Source: Casuarius casuarius
Lineage: Eukaryota; Chordata; Aves; Casuariiformes; Casuariidae
Assembly (NCBI GenBank): GCA_003342895.1
Contig: PTFA01000042.1
Location: forward strand, 3,785,423 to 3,849,422
DNA: 64,000 nucleotides
Direction of reading: 5' to 3'
The notes beneath the pieces were generated by a model. That model searched no databases. It was given only the letters and a program-made list of their open reading frames with translations, and had not been told where the DNA came from. Numbering within the stretch: the stretch's first letter is position 1; each line of letters opens with the position of its first letter. Of this stretch, positions 37,551 to 50,409 are shown in pieces. The position numbers and the translations under genes are program-made.

Positions 37551-39929
37551 CACAAGGGGCATGCTGAGAGGATTTAAATGCAGCAGCCATGCTTGCAGTA
37601 CATTCTCTTCCTCATCTAGACTTTCACTGTCAAATCTGTGCTAAACAATTCTCCCTGGTGTGAAAATGATTGCCTCAAAGAAAAAAAAAGACAGAGATTT
37701 AGAATAAAATTTCCATATTGCCACCAAATTACTGCTAGAAACATTCTATATTAGTTAATTTGTTCTCTTTTATCAAGTAAAAAAAAAAAAAGTCATGTTG
37801 TACCCTGAATCTCCCACTTTTTGTAGATCCAGAAGCACCAGCTGTCTTTGTTGAAAAATATTGCAGCTAGAATGCTCTGATAAGATATTTTCCCCTCCTT
37901 TTTGTGTTTGTTTGCATCTGGCAAGAAATCCTTTCCTTTCTTTTTAAAATTTTCTCTGAGTAAAAAAAATGAAAGTATATAGCCTTTCGTTCAGAGCTAG
38001 CAATGGGAAGCTCCCAGGGGTTCTGGCAACCTGGTTCAGAAAAACACCTGGAAATTGGATGCATATCTCATTTGGAGCAATGTCTAAAGCTCTTGAAAGC
38101 AGTCCGAACAGGACAGGTGCCTGAGAGCATTTCAACGTATCTTTGTTTCAGCACACCTGGGGATCTGTGCACCACATCCTCACGCTGTGGGTCATGAATA
38201 GTTTGCGTGTCTTCTCCGTGTCTTGGCTATACGGCAGCGCGGCCGCTGCTGGCTCTAGTGCAGGACCTGAGAGAAGAGGGTGTGTGGCAGTGGAAGAGGA
38301 AGGGGAGGACAGGCACGGTGTTCTCCTATAGGAATGACTGGTTTTAGCACATAATATTCCCCAATACTTACACACTAGGCCATATATAAAGTGAAAATTG
38401 AAATTGATTTTTTTTGTTTCCTTTTCTTTTTTCTAATGTTTAATCAAGGGATTTTTAAATTTTTGTTTGTAAGTCATTTGAGTAATTTGGTATTTCTGTT
38501 TTCATGTTTCACGTTTAATCAGACCAAGAATCTGATCACTGTATTTGAAATTGTATTGTAGACAATTGTAGACCTTTGATCTAACTTTTTCTGTGAATTC
38601 TGACCAGGGGTCTCTGTGGTAGCTGCTGTCTTAACCTCACAGCTGAGCCTGGGACTGGGGACAAGCTTCACAACAGAAAGTGCAAGTTACCATGGAGTCA
38701 GCCACAGAGTCTGGCCTGATCGCTGAGGATGGTAGTAAAATCACATCTGGTGGGGGATGGCATATATTATTAGGTCACATTTGCACAAGAGGCAAATATG
38801 CATAGGAAAATTAGCTGATAAGAAGCCATAATTTCAATTCAGTGGGGCTTTCTGGCATTTCGGAATTGGATTTCTTTCTAAACCAGATGAAAACAAATAA
38901 CAAGTCTAAAAATCGGAATTGACATTAAATTAAATTCTAAACAAATTCTAACTTGGCTCAATCAAAGCATCCTGTTTTCATTTTGACTTTTTCAAACTCG
39001 ATGCATTCTATAAAACAGCATTTAAATTGGAAAAAGACAGCCGTTTTTAGTCTTTTTCAAAACCGAACATTAAAAATGCACATTTTTTCTCCCACAGGGA
39101 GATTTCGTTGTCAATGAAATGCTACTTTCCAATGGAAAAATATTCCATAAGAAAATTTTAATTTATTTGGTTAATATCCTATCAGGGATTAAATATGCCT
39201 CACAGAGTATTTTGTGTCTACTTTCTTGCTTTCTATCTGTACGTAAGTCCTAGAAATGATAGATGCAGAAGGCAGAAAAGCTTATCTGATTCTATCTTGA
39301 ATGTGCTGACACTTTTAGTGAACAATACTGTATACGTTTTCAATAAGCAGCTTCTCAAAAGAGACAGTACAATTACTATTCAGCCAATATTTAACCTTCA
39401 TTTAGCCTTACATTCAGGCCATGCCCGGAAAACCAAGCAGTCTGATGTGTATGAATTTTAATCATTTTTTTTCAGCTGTGCTTTTCAAGTGGGTGATGAT
39501 TGCATTTTTCTATCAACTAAATCTGTGAAATTTAATGTATCAAATAACACAGTGTCTGACCAGAGAAAGAAGCACGTTCCAGATTTGGTACTCAGAGTCC
39601 TTGGAAACAGGAGACTCAATTCTGTGGAGCTGGAACATGAAGTACCAGGATTTTGTACCCTACTCTGCATTTGACTGTAGAGATACATTTATAGATTCGG
39701 TGGCGTTTCAGACGCTGAAACAGCACCAAGCAAGTGTTTTATTTCTCCTGTCAGACCCACCACAGGAGGCTATCAGAGCCTGAAACTTTGCTCACAAGAA
39801 GCCGCAGTAGCGTGGCTGTGTCTGCAGCGACTGTGCTTTTAAAACGGGAAGCTCCAATTAAACAGGGCCCCTCTCCTGACCTTTTTAAAATCCATCCCTA
39901 TTGATCTGCGGGCTTCCTCCTGGATTCTG

Positions 39930-40150
39930 GCTGGCAGATACAACTCTCTCCTCCGGTGCGGGGCCAGCTGTGCAATTTCCTGAACGGCAGCAGGGATCAG
40001 GCAGTGAAAGGCGCTCCCAGCTGAGCCGCCTGCTGCCGCCCCGCTCCAGGGGGGTCTCGGCAGGACTTTTTGTTAAGCAGTGCGACCTGACCTGTCAGGG
40101 CCGATGTGCAGCACAGAGCAGAGGATCCTAGGTAGCAGGGGGTATGGCGG
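39930..40150. other. GC- and CpG-rich intronic patch
   Basis: Dense CpG words such as TCCGGTGCGGGG, TGAGCCGCC, TGCCGCCCCGC and TCTCGGC occur within about 200 bases in otherwise AT-rich DNA. No first exon could be defined. Possible intronic CpG island or enhancer; low confidence. Confidence 0.25.
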
Positions 40151-42423
40151 GAAGGTGCCTGGGAGTGTGCAAAGGCTAATAGTGCTGTTTAGGGGTTTGC
40201 ATCTACCCAGCTGCCCTGCTAGGTTGCTTCTGTAATAGAGGGAATGAGCGGCCAGCAAAAATCACAGCCTTTGCGTGAGTTCCTGCTTGCTTCAGGAGAA
40301 GGGAGGATGTGGGTCTCCTGGCTGCACCCCGGTGTGCCGCGGGGCTGTGTCGCAGCCGGGTTTGCTGCCCTGGCCACCTGCCTCATGGTCTCAGGCGGAG
40401 AGAAGCTCAAGGGAGGCCCTCCTTCTCCAGCAGCTCTGTTTCTTACCTTTCATGAAAGGGTAGAAGTTTATAGGAAAAACTAGTTTTGGATAAAAGAAGG
40501 GTGAAGAAGGAGCTGCCCGAGCTGCTCATCTTGGGGAAGAAAGCAGGAGATACAGTCCTCTTCTTCTCAGCTCTTCATAGACCCAAAGGCTAAATGAGGT
40601 CAGCACCTCAGCAGCTGTTTTCCCTCTCTCCATTTCTTGGTGGGGAGGCAGAAGATGGGAATGAGACAGATATGAATCCCAGAGAGGGAACGAAGAAAAG
40701 ACAAATGCGTCCTCTAGCACTTCAAAATTTTGCATTTTGATAAACCCCTATGTCTTTTTGAAAACTCCAGCTTTTACGTGCAATTTGGATAGGAACTGCT
40801 TTCCTCTCCAGAACGTTCAGGCTAACATCGCAAGATACAACATTTAAAAAGAGAGCAAAATATTCAAGGTTTGCATTTTTTATAAAAATGTCACATTTTA
40901 CTGTGGGAATGTTTGTGAACCTGGGATTAAAGACAGAACAGTGCGAACAGGCAGCTTGGCATGCTGTAAAATTTAAGAAATAAGTATAGAACACTAACTT
41001 TTTGACAACAAAAATCTGTGAATCACCCACCAAGTATTCTGGTGGTTGTTTCTAGGTTTGTGGTTATGGCATAGTGGAAGCTTGGTTTAGCTGTTGTGAA
41101 ATTGGAGGAGGAGAGAGAGGATGAGATAAAGCACTTGCTTCTGCCTGGAAGATGTTGATAAAACATGGTGTTTGGAAATCCAGTTTAAAATGAAGAAATG
41201 ATGTTCAATCCTAGATCACTTGGATTTTTGTTAACCAGCAAATTTTGTCAGTGGGCTTGGCTGGGGCAGTTTTGTAACAGTGCATCTTTTTAGGTGGGCT
41301 GGAAAACAAGCTAGCTGTGGGTAGGTGGTATTTGCTTTTAGAAGAGAGAACTTGGAGAAATCAGGTTTTTTTAAAAATATCTTTGTCCAGAGATGGTATT
41401 TTCTATTTATTTTTCATCCCAAAGAGTCCCAAGAGGACTTATGTAGATTTAAAGGTGCTCAGCGGTTTTTGGAAGAAAGCTGTAAACCCTGACAGCATCG
41501 CTGAAATGGTCTCGTCTTCCATTCGAGAACACCAAGTATTATCAGATGTCAGCCTACAAAACGCAGATGGGAATGGGGCTGTGTGAGAGTTGGATTGGCC
41601 CTGTTCTGCAGCGGTGGCTAAAAAAATCGCAGTCGTTTGCTGGTTCTCTGAGCAAGCAAAGACCCCCTCCCCAGTGGCTTCGCATGGAGCTCAGCTCCTT
41701 GAAGACTTGTCCCTGCACTGAAAGGACCTGCACTGAGCGCAGCCAGCAGCACCTCCTTCCTTCTTGTTGGTGGCTTATGTGTGGACCTGCCTGGAGCCCC
41801 ACTCCAGCCCTTGCAGGCCCTGTCCCCATGACCGGTTCATACTAGGTTGGCAGTACGGCCCTTGACAAGTGGGGAAATTTTACTCAAAGACTTTGAAGCA
41901 TGTCCCTGGTTTTAGTCTTCAGCATAAGAGCAGAAGGGGCTCAATGCTGAGGTCCCATCTGAAGGACCCCCATGCTGTGGATTGCCCAGAGCTAACTTAC
42001 CTGATTGAGAAAGAGGAGCAATATCCAGGTTAGTTTTGTTAGGATTTTAAATGATTGCTTTAGATAGTAGACTCTATCCCCTTTCATTTACATGATGGGA
42101 GAGAGTTTAAGCAACCAAATATTTGTTTGTGCTGTTATTTAGTGTCAGGTTGACTCTTTAAAAAATATTTTTTAAGGGAAACTGCTAAACATATTAAGTT
42201 TCAAAATTCATCTGTCTTAAAAATGATCTTTGGTTAAAGTTTAAATTAGGTTTATTGTTTTAGCTTTTTTATCTTTATCATAACAAATGAATCAGCCAAT
42301 CCTAGCCTTAATGTAATTCAGATTCTTGATGAACTTTTGCAGGCCTTCTAGCAGTTATGCAAAGCAAATCATCTGTGCTGTTAAAATCCTCCCACTGAAT
42401 TATAGCAAGTGAAATTTTTGATC

Positions 42424-42441
42424 TTTTTTTTTTTTTTTTTT
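42424..42441. repeat. T18 homopolymer ending at a gap
   Basis: Eighteen T run directly into undetermined bases, so the run may be longer than shown. Confidence 0.9.
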
Positions 42442-42466
42442 NNNNNNNNNNNNNNNNNNNNNNNNN
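42442..42466. other. Assembly gap (25 N)
   Basis: Twenty-five undetermined bases directly after the T run; size probably nominal. It is intronic, so no coding consequence is expected. Confidence 0.95.
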
Positions 42467-45400
42467 GGATAAGACTTAAGATAAGTTGATGCTTTCAGGT
42501 TAATAATATTGGCTATCTGTCAACTTTAGCAGCATATTTTGAAACGCAGGGTTGAGTAAAAACTGGCTGCCTCAGGGAATGAGATGCAAAATCTTTCTCT
42601 TCTGAACCACTAGTTAATATTCAAGTTATGTCAAAATTTATATTCATATTTTAGCTGTGTGACATCCTGTGTGATAATAGGCACTATTAATATACCTGCT
42701 GGTAGATCAATGGCCATTTTAGAAAAAAATTAATAGTACACTTTGCTTTAATTGACTTTGTTTTCATTTGAGGTGGCAAGGAAGGAGCTGATTCTGATCT
42801 TTAATTAGTGCCTAATGTCTAGCAATGTGTCTAAAAAAGGAGAATGGCAGCACTAGAGTTGGGATTTTAGAAAAGCTTCAGTACTGCTCTCCTGATATTT
42901 CTATTCTGGGGAAAAGTACGAATAACAGACTTCAAGCTCTGGATGTTTCAATATAGCCCTTTTCTCAGTGATTGAGTTAATTTAAAAGGAAGAAGCCAAA
43001 ACCAGCAAAAATGTGTTTTGCTCCATTCCTTGTTCATCTGTTGTAAATATTTAAACCAACTGTTTCTAAGAGGAGCACAGATAAATTAATCCATGAGAAT
43101 GTGCTGTGTCTGGTCTTGCCACAAACGTTTCATATTGGTGACAGAGCAGAGAAATTCTCCTTGGTTTTAATAATACATTATCTCAGCTGGGAGAAAAATT
43201 AAAGTTTTACTAGTATGGGAAAAATGATGAGCTTAAGAAGAGGTGGATAGATGTGGAGTAAGCGCTCTGAGCAAGCGAGGAGAGGATGGTGCTCATACTC
43301 AGAATAGCATGGTTACCGGAGGAGCGGTACCTAAGATACTGCAGAGGAGTCCTGAAGCAAGAGGATTGGGCTTTTGAAGCAAGAAGCAGTTTGTGTAAAG
43401 GTCTGCATATTTTTGGCTATGTTTTTACTGTGGAATGAATTTATGTTTAAATTGAAGATGGGCTTGGTGTTCAGCAAAGATGCTGAGCTTTTTTCCTGTC
43501 ATTATGATTACAAAGCACTTGTATGGCAAAGGAGCGTTTGGCTCACAGTGCCATGATACTGGATGAAAGCTTGGTTGGCACACCAGGCATGAGCTGTTCT
43601 TGTCCTCCCTGGACATTTGAGTGCTTTCAGCTTTACCTCTGTAGGTTGTTTCATTCCTCTATACCAGTCATGAGGTGGCACTCTTCTACCAGGAGAGATG
43701 GCTTACAAAGATTTCAAAGTCTGCATATGTCTAAACTAAGAAAAGCAGGCAACACCTTGAAAATATTTTGAAGATGATATTGCAAAAGTTACTTTTGAAT
43801 TGGCCAAACAGGCAGGTAGATGAGTAGCCACCAGGATGGTGTGTGTTTGCGGCAGGAATGTAGTATTTGAAGGAGACTTCTTGCTGAACTCTGGTGGAGC
43901 TAGAGTTGAGTGCCTTGCTTGATTTTCTTCTGACTCCCATATAGATATGAAGCATTTCTGTGCACCAGCTGCAGACTATATTCTTCCTCATGACAAGCCC
44001 AACAATTATACAGTCTCTTTCTTGCAGCTCCTATTACAGCTGCCAGACCACTGCTAATTTGGAGCACTTCATTGATACATGCTTTGTACAATGAGCACTT
44101 GGCTAAAACTGGACATCCTTCACTCTGATGGTATCCTGCCTCTCAGAGAATAAAGCTGAACAGACTCTGAGTTTCAGAGCTAAAAGGGAGAAAAATTATA
44201 CCTAGCTGCTGCTAGCTAAAGAGATCTGCCTCATGTGGGTATTTAACATTAGCTTTAAAAAAATGTATGTCATAGCAAATGGAAAGCACAAAGCCAGATT
44301 CTAGTTTCAGCCAGCAGCAGCTCAGATTATTCCTGACTGTGGACCTGACTCAGATCTCCACAGTTTTACACCCTCATGGGATCCTTGTTAAATCCAAAAC
44401 AGTTTCATGGATGCCAGGAAGCATCTTGCTTGTTTGTGAGGCAGCATCCCTTGGCTCGTGCTGCATTCCTGTGGCATCCTTAACCTCCAGTATGGGGAAG
44501 AAAAATAAAACTTGGCACACTGTCTTTGAAACATTAATGACTTCTTCTTTACTTCACACTTGCAGTGAACCAGGGATGGCTTTAAAGCCAGTAGTGCTTC
44601 CCTCAAACAGAGTAAATCACAAAGGCTGGGAGGAAAATGCAGGATCCTGGAGGCAAGGCAGGATAATGAAGGGGAGATGTGTCCGGGGGGTGTTCAAGAA
44701 GGCGTCGGAGGAATGAGGGATCTAACCAGCTTTATGCCATGTGGTGAGCCCTTCTTTCTCCTCTTGGAAAAAGTTTGCCATGGCTGCCAATTGAAATACA
44801 CAGCAACTACCGCCCTTTCTTACTTGCTCCAAGCAGAGCCTTTTTCAACCAGAGAGGTAAAAGAAGCAAAAACTCCACACAAGGCACTTCATTATCTAAT
44901 TAAGCCTGGGAGATGCTGCAGGGACAGGTGACAGATTGGTAGTGCCAACCGTGCTCCTTCCCCTTCCTTCTCCTGTCAGTACAGTTGAGGATTGGGGCCC
45001 TGATGTGGGTTGATGTTCGTCACCTCCTGACTGGCTAACCTGCGAGCAGCCCCGGCAGAACTGTCTCTGACAATTAGGACTTTTTTTTTTTAATCACATT
45101 TTTCTAAAGCGAAAAGGGAGAAAAAAATGTCATCACTTATTCCTAGCATGCATGTGAGCACTGGAGGTCACCTGCAAAATGCAATTCCCCACCCCAAAAA
45201 GCCCAAATCCTGATGTTACATATTGCCTTAGAAGCAACTGCAGAACTGGCACGTGCTGTGTCCTATGCACAGAGAGTATTAGCTGCTATTCATTTGGTAC
45301 AGCCTTGGATTACTCGCTTCATGTGTTTCCTATCAATTTTTAAATTACATTTTATTCTGATTTTACTGGAAATGGAGGTCAATGCAAATGCAACAATACA

Positions 45401-45539
45401 AGCAAATAATGTATTATGCCAATTGGTTTGCATCAGAATCCAGAATCCCAGTGGGGAAGGAATTACTGAAGCTCAGAAAGGATAGTAGCAATAATGTTTG
45501 GCTCTTATTTCTCATGACCTTTATCTGAAAGTCTAAAAG

Positions 45540-45640
45540 GAAGGGAAATACTGTTGTTTTTGTCTTACCTGTGGGGAAACTGAGGTAGAGAAAGGTGACT
45601 TGCCCTAAAGCCTCATAGAAGCAGAGAAATGTTACTGCAG
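45540..45640 (-). mobile_element. MIR-like SINE relic
   Basis: The plus strand reads TACCTGTGGGGAAACTGAGG, TAGAGAAAGGTGACTTGCCC, TAAAGCCTCATAGAAGCAGAG. This is close to the reverse complement of the MIR core ('GATGAGGAAACTGAGGCACAGAGAGG..GTGACTTGCCCAAGGTCACACAG..GCAGAG'). It is the best-preserved of the MIR-like relics in the window. Confidence 0.8.
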
Positions 45641-48600
45641 TGAGGATACACACATTTTCACAGCCATCTGGGGGGCACACAGACTACCTGCTGTCCTTTG
45701 GGAGCCAGGAGGTCTTTATGGCCTAAAGCACTGATGCAGTTTTCATGGAGAGCTTAAATTTTGAAACAATATTTTTTTCAGATCCTGTTATTTCAACACA
45801 AGGCAAACTACTTCTGGTTACCAGGGTTTCAGCAGAGTTCAGAATTGTTCCTAATACCATTTCTCTCCTTTTCTTTAAGCAGAATAGGGTATGCATGACA
45901 AACCCAGAGAGATTGTTTTGGGGACAGAAGGCTGATTAGATGGATCAAGTCATAGAATATGAATGTGTGTTTCTGGAGTAATAACTGTGTTTCCTCAGCC
46001 TTTTGTCTGGGCAGTGAAATTCTCTTCCTGTTTTAATCATGATTTTAAAATTTCTACTCTCAGAATAATGGAAATCTTTCCTGTGGATGCTATGATAGCA
46101 TGCTGCTATCACAGACACACACACAAAGATATACAGAGATCAGTGATTTTTCCAGTTCTCATGTACCCAAAATAACAAATCTTTGGTGTGTGAGCCTTGG
46201 AAATCTTCAGTCCTTTCAAATGCTTAATGAAATAGGTTGATTATCATCAAATGAAAATTACGTCCCTCATATGAGGGGAGGGGAGGAGAAGAGAATTTAA
46301 CTGTCAGCAGTGAGAAGACAATTAACAGACTTCGGAGAGGCACTGGGACAGTTAAGACATTGTTACAAGAAAATAAGTGGGAAATGACAGATAGATCAGG
46401 CTATTATAAGCATATGGTGAAACTGAACAACAAATTACCACAAAATACTGAGGTGTGGTACAACGGGATTAAATCAACTGACACAGTGAGCAAAACTCCC
46501 TTGCACCATCACAGCATAGAAATGTTTGGGTTTTGTATTTTTGGAAAAGTTTAAAGGTGTTTCCTCCTTCTCCCCACACTTGCTCCCTGCACACAAAAAC
46601 ATTGGTAATGTAGAAAGCTTCACCTGACTTCTAATTTAGGAAAATGCTGTAGCAAAACTCATAATTCTTTTTCTGCATAGTTTACCAGGGTGGTATTACA
46701 AATTTCAGCTGCAAGGAAACCCTGTAACAAATGATAGCTCTTTCAGCCTGTTGGCAGTATACCGTCCAGCCATCAGTTTTCTAAATGTTCCCGTAACCAT
46801 TGAAAAGTTGAAATAATTTGGAACTGTGGCTTAACACATTATTGATCACAGAGCAAGGGTTTGCTCTGACTTCACCAGGCATACTAATGTAAAAAAGCTA
46901 TGATCCTCTCGGATGCCAGTACAGGGATAAAAGCAGAGCTAATCACATGCTGCTCCCATGACAGAATACAGGCTCCAAGCCCAGTATTTCAGGGAGCATT
47001 CCTCAAAGTTTGGTTAAGTATGAAGGCTTTCATTTAACAAAATCCCTTTGTGAACCTGGCCAGGTTGTTTGTGCGTCGATGTGTGTGTGAGGGAAGGAGA
47101 AGCTGATTAATATCTTGTTCACGTTCCTGACTGATAATGGCAATGAGAAATGCGATATGGTCCCCATATGAACTGACTGCTCTAACTGTAATGTGTGCCT
47201 TCTGGGCTAATCGGTGACCTCATTTCTGCAGGCTTTCAAGCAGCCAACTGATGTGTCCAAAGGCAATAAAAATGTAAAGGCCCAACCCAAGACTCACAGA
47301 AGTCAAAAGCATCTTCCTGCTGTGTTTCTCAGCTTTTGGAAGGGAGTGGATTTAAGGCTGGAAGGGAGTGGGTCTCTATGGGAATGGAGTTGTGCTTCAG
47401 TATCTGTTACTTCTGGGGAATTCCTCCAGTTTCTCATGTGATTGCTGAATCACATGAATATTTCTGAATTCAAGTGTGGTGACGTATGTGGAGTGACAAC
47501 AAAAGAACACATTCAAAGAAAATCAGCCCAAGGTAATGAGGATGCCATGACCTGAGTTATTCATATCTGAAAGGTATAATTCAGTTTCATGAGTTCTTGT
47601 GATACCTAGCAACTGTACCACAACAGCCTTCCACTACGTACTATGCTGCATTCGAGGCAGAGAAGGTTGGCCTGCTGCTGCTTAGGTTTTTGTTGTATCT
47701 TGAACTAAAATGCCGTGAACAAACATGTTGAAGGAACATAATCAGAGCCCTGATGTTGCAGAACTCCTAAATAGTGCTGTAGCTAGCAGCTCTGTGGCTA
47801 ACAGGAGAAAGCTAGAGATTAAGACGGCAGCTGCAGAGGAAAATTTACTTTGCAGCTTTTTTACACTATCATATTTAAGAGACAGAGCTACAAGTATAAC
47901 TGATGAGGTATAATGCTTTAGAGGAGGACAGTTTGGATTTGCAAGAAGCTTTAATCTTATTTTCTCACAACTGCTTCCATCTTTCTGGGTAAGCTAATTT
48001 TAAAAGTTAATGGACTAGATCCTTCACCATGTTAATGCTGTTTTGTACCTCTTCAGTGGTGTGAAAGAGCACTAACACAGTCTCCTTCTGTCACTGGAGG
48101 TTTTCCCCTGTCTGAGGGAACTGCTGGGCACCACGGGTCAGCCAGAAGGGATCTTCCATGAGCCCTGATGTGTCTGGAGCAAAGCCTTCTGGGGAAGAAG
48201 TGGAATGAGAGAAGCAACCTTACACCCCAATTTTGAGTGACTACTGCCTTGGGGCTGTAGGCTGACAGCAGAGAATGATTTGGGGTGGTTACTGATAGAG
48301 CAAACAGACCAAAGGCTGGAAAAGCACTGAAAGATTTCAGTGGTGTTTTGCACCACTCCTCTATCTGATCAGTAGAAGATGTGGGTCTGTGCCACTTTTG
48401 ACTACATACTTTGTTCAAACAAGGAGCAGAAAGCAGTCAGGGATAAATGATTCCTTGCAACTTGTTTCCTGCTAACAACACAGTAAATTTATTTTTTGTA
48501 TCCAATAAGCCTCCTGGCATGTATCTGTGGTAGGTGCATGTTGTGCTGAGTTAGAGCACCAGCATTTCTTGATTCTGAGAGGGGATGCTGGCCCGAAGAC

Positions 48601-50393
48601 AGCAGAGACACATCCACAGTGCATTCAAAGGGGTGTCTAAATTATAGGTAAGTGCTGTGGATTGCACCATCTCCCCAAATCTTGTGATGTAGCCATTTAC
48701 TAACTCCATGCCTGACCATCCAAACCAGGGTTTTTGGAAAGTTTTTGTAAAGACCCTGGGAAACCACAGGTGCAGAAGTGATGGTATCCATTAAAACAGC
48801 ACCAGCTGTGACAATGTCTATCAGAGAGAAGAGAAGGCTGGCAGGGAGCAGTAACAACTTTAGTTGGCCAGTTTTAAATTGCTGCCTTAAGTCTGTCTGA
48901 GGCCAAGCCAGGGAGAGCCACTGAAGCAGCGACTGCACCGAGAGCATCCTGAGCCCTGTTCTCTGCTTGCCTCAGAGCCTTCTGGTGGGAATACAAGCCC
49001 ACAGTAAACCAACATAAAGGCGACATCTAAAAAAGGAAATAGTAGTGAATAGGCAATCAAACTGGTCACTGTCAGAACTTGGTGCCATCATATAAGGATA
49101 GTTTATAAACTTCCTGCAGCTAATCCTCCTGTCATCAAAGAGCCTAGACAAGCTCCCAGCTCTTCCATTTCCAGCTGGTTGTTTCCACAGGAGAGGTGAA
49201 GGCAGTTGTTGCTGGTTTTTAAATGAAGGAGTCATCTCATTGAAATTAATTCAAAGCTAGAGATGTGAACAGGCCAATAGCACAGCTGATGGTTCTCCTG
49301 CCTTTCAGGTAAATGTAGAACGTGCTAGGAGAAGTACTATGAAGCCTATACACAGATGCGCATTTCTGAGGTAACTACGAGCCTGAAGCATATGATGAAA
49401 AGGAATAGCGCGGTCTCCTTTAAAATGCCCTCGAGCCCTCTGATGGCATGCTCTGTCCTATGAACTCTGAGCAGCAGCCAGTCCATTTGCCTGGGCCTTG
49501 CACACTGTGTGTGGTGAGTGAGCATAATTATGTGGACACCTCCGAGACCAAGTGTCTCTTTCAGGTTGCGCTTGCTCTACAGGCAGCAGAAGATGCCAAA
49601 AGGAAACCTTCTCATGCATGGCACCTTTCTGTTAAACATCTTGTCTTTTCTTTCCTGAGGGGAGGTTTGTAACTCTGCGCTGGTCTCAAGGTGCCTGCTT
49701 CTCCCAGCTTGCTTATGCTGACCCTTCAGAAGACCTGTTTTCCTGGTGAGGGGACTGAGGGGGTGGGAATTACAGCTCAGAGACCACAGCCTAAGGAGAG
49801 GTGGGAACTCTGTTGCCAAAGACACCTTTCGCTGAAGACATATGCTACCCTTAGCCAGTGTTACTCGTAGTTCAGGCATACCCCTGACTTGCTCACTGAT
49901 ATCAGGATCTTGTTATATTTGCAAATAACAGTTTTGGTCCTCTTCAGTTGGTGAGATGGTTCTGTACCATCCTGGCAGACAGTGACCTGACTTTGGAGGG
50001 CTTTAGCCTATATTCTCCTTCTTCATCTCCTGTTTGGGCTATGCAAGAAAATTTACCTGAGCATAAAACCCATCAGTCCAGTTCATACAGAATATTGAAG
50101 TGCTACCAGAAACGCTTGTTACCTATTATTTGATTTCTATAAAAAGAACAAGAACTTATGCTTATTTTCAAGTTACTCGTTGCCTGAGACCAGAATAACT
50201 GTCAACCGTTTCCATCTCAGAGTAAGGATGATCAAAATGGAACTTCTCTGTTTTTACAGAGGCAAAAGACTGAGAAATAAACTCCAGTTACAACTAATAT
50301 ATTCCTACAACTCAGTAGTTTTCACTTGAAGTGCAAGACAGGCATTTTTGACCTTGTCTTTTTAAGACAAACACAGAATAGCATATATCATAG

Positions 50394-50409
50394 AAAAAAA
50401 AAAAAAAAA
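50394..50409. repeat. A16 homopolymer
   Basis: Sixteen consecutive A followed by GAAAAGAACC. No element body recognised. Confidence 0.9.

Noticed and set aside
45950..45962. CATAGAAT word resembling a CR1 3' octamer
   Set aside because: It is a single copy and no adjacent CR1 body sequence follows.
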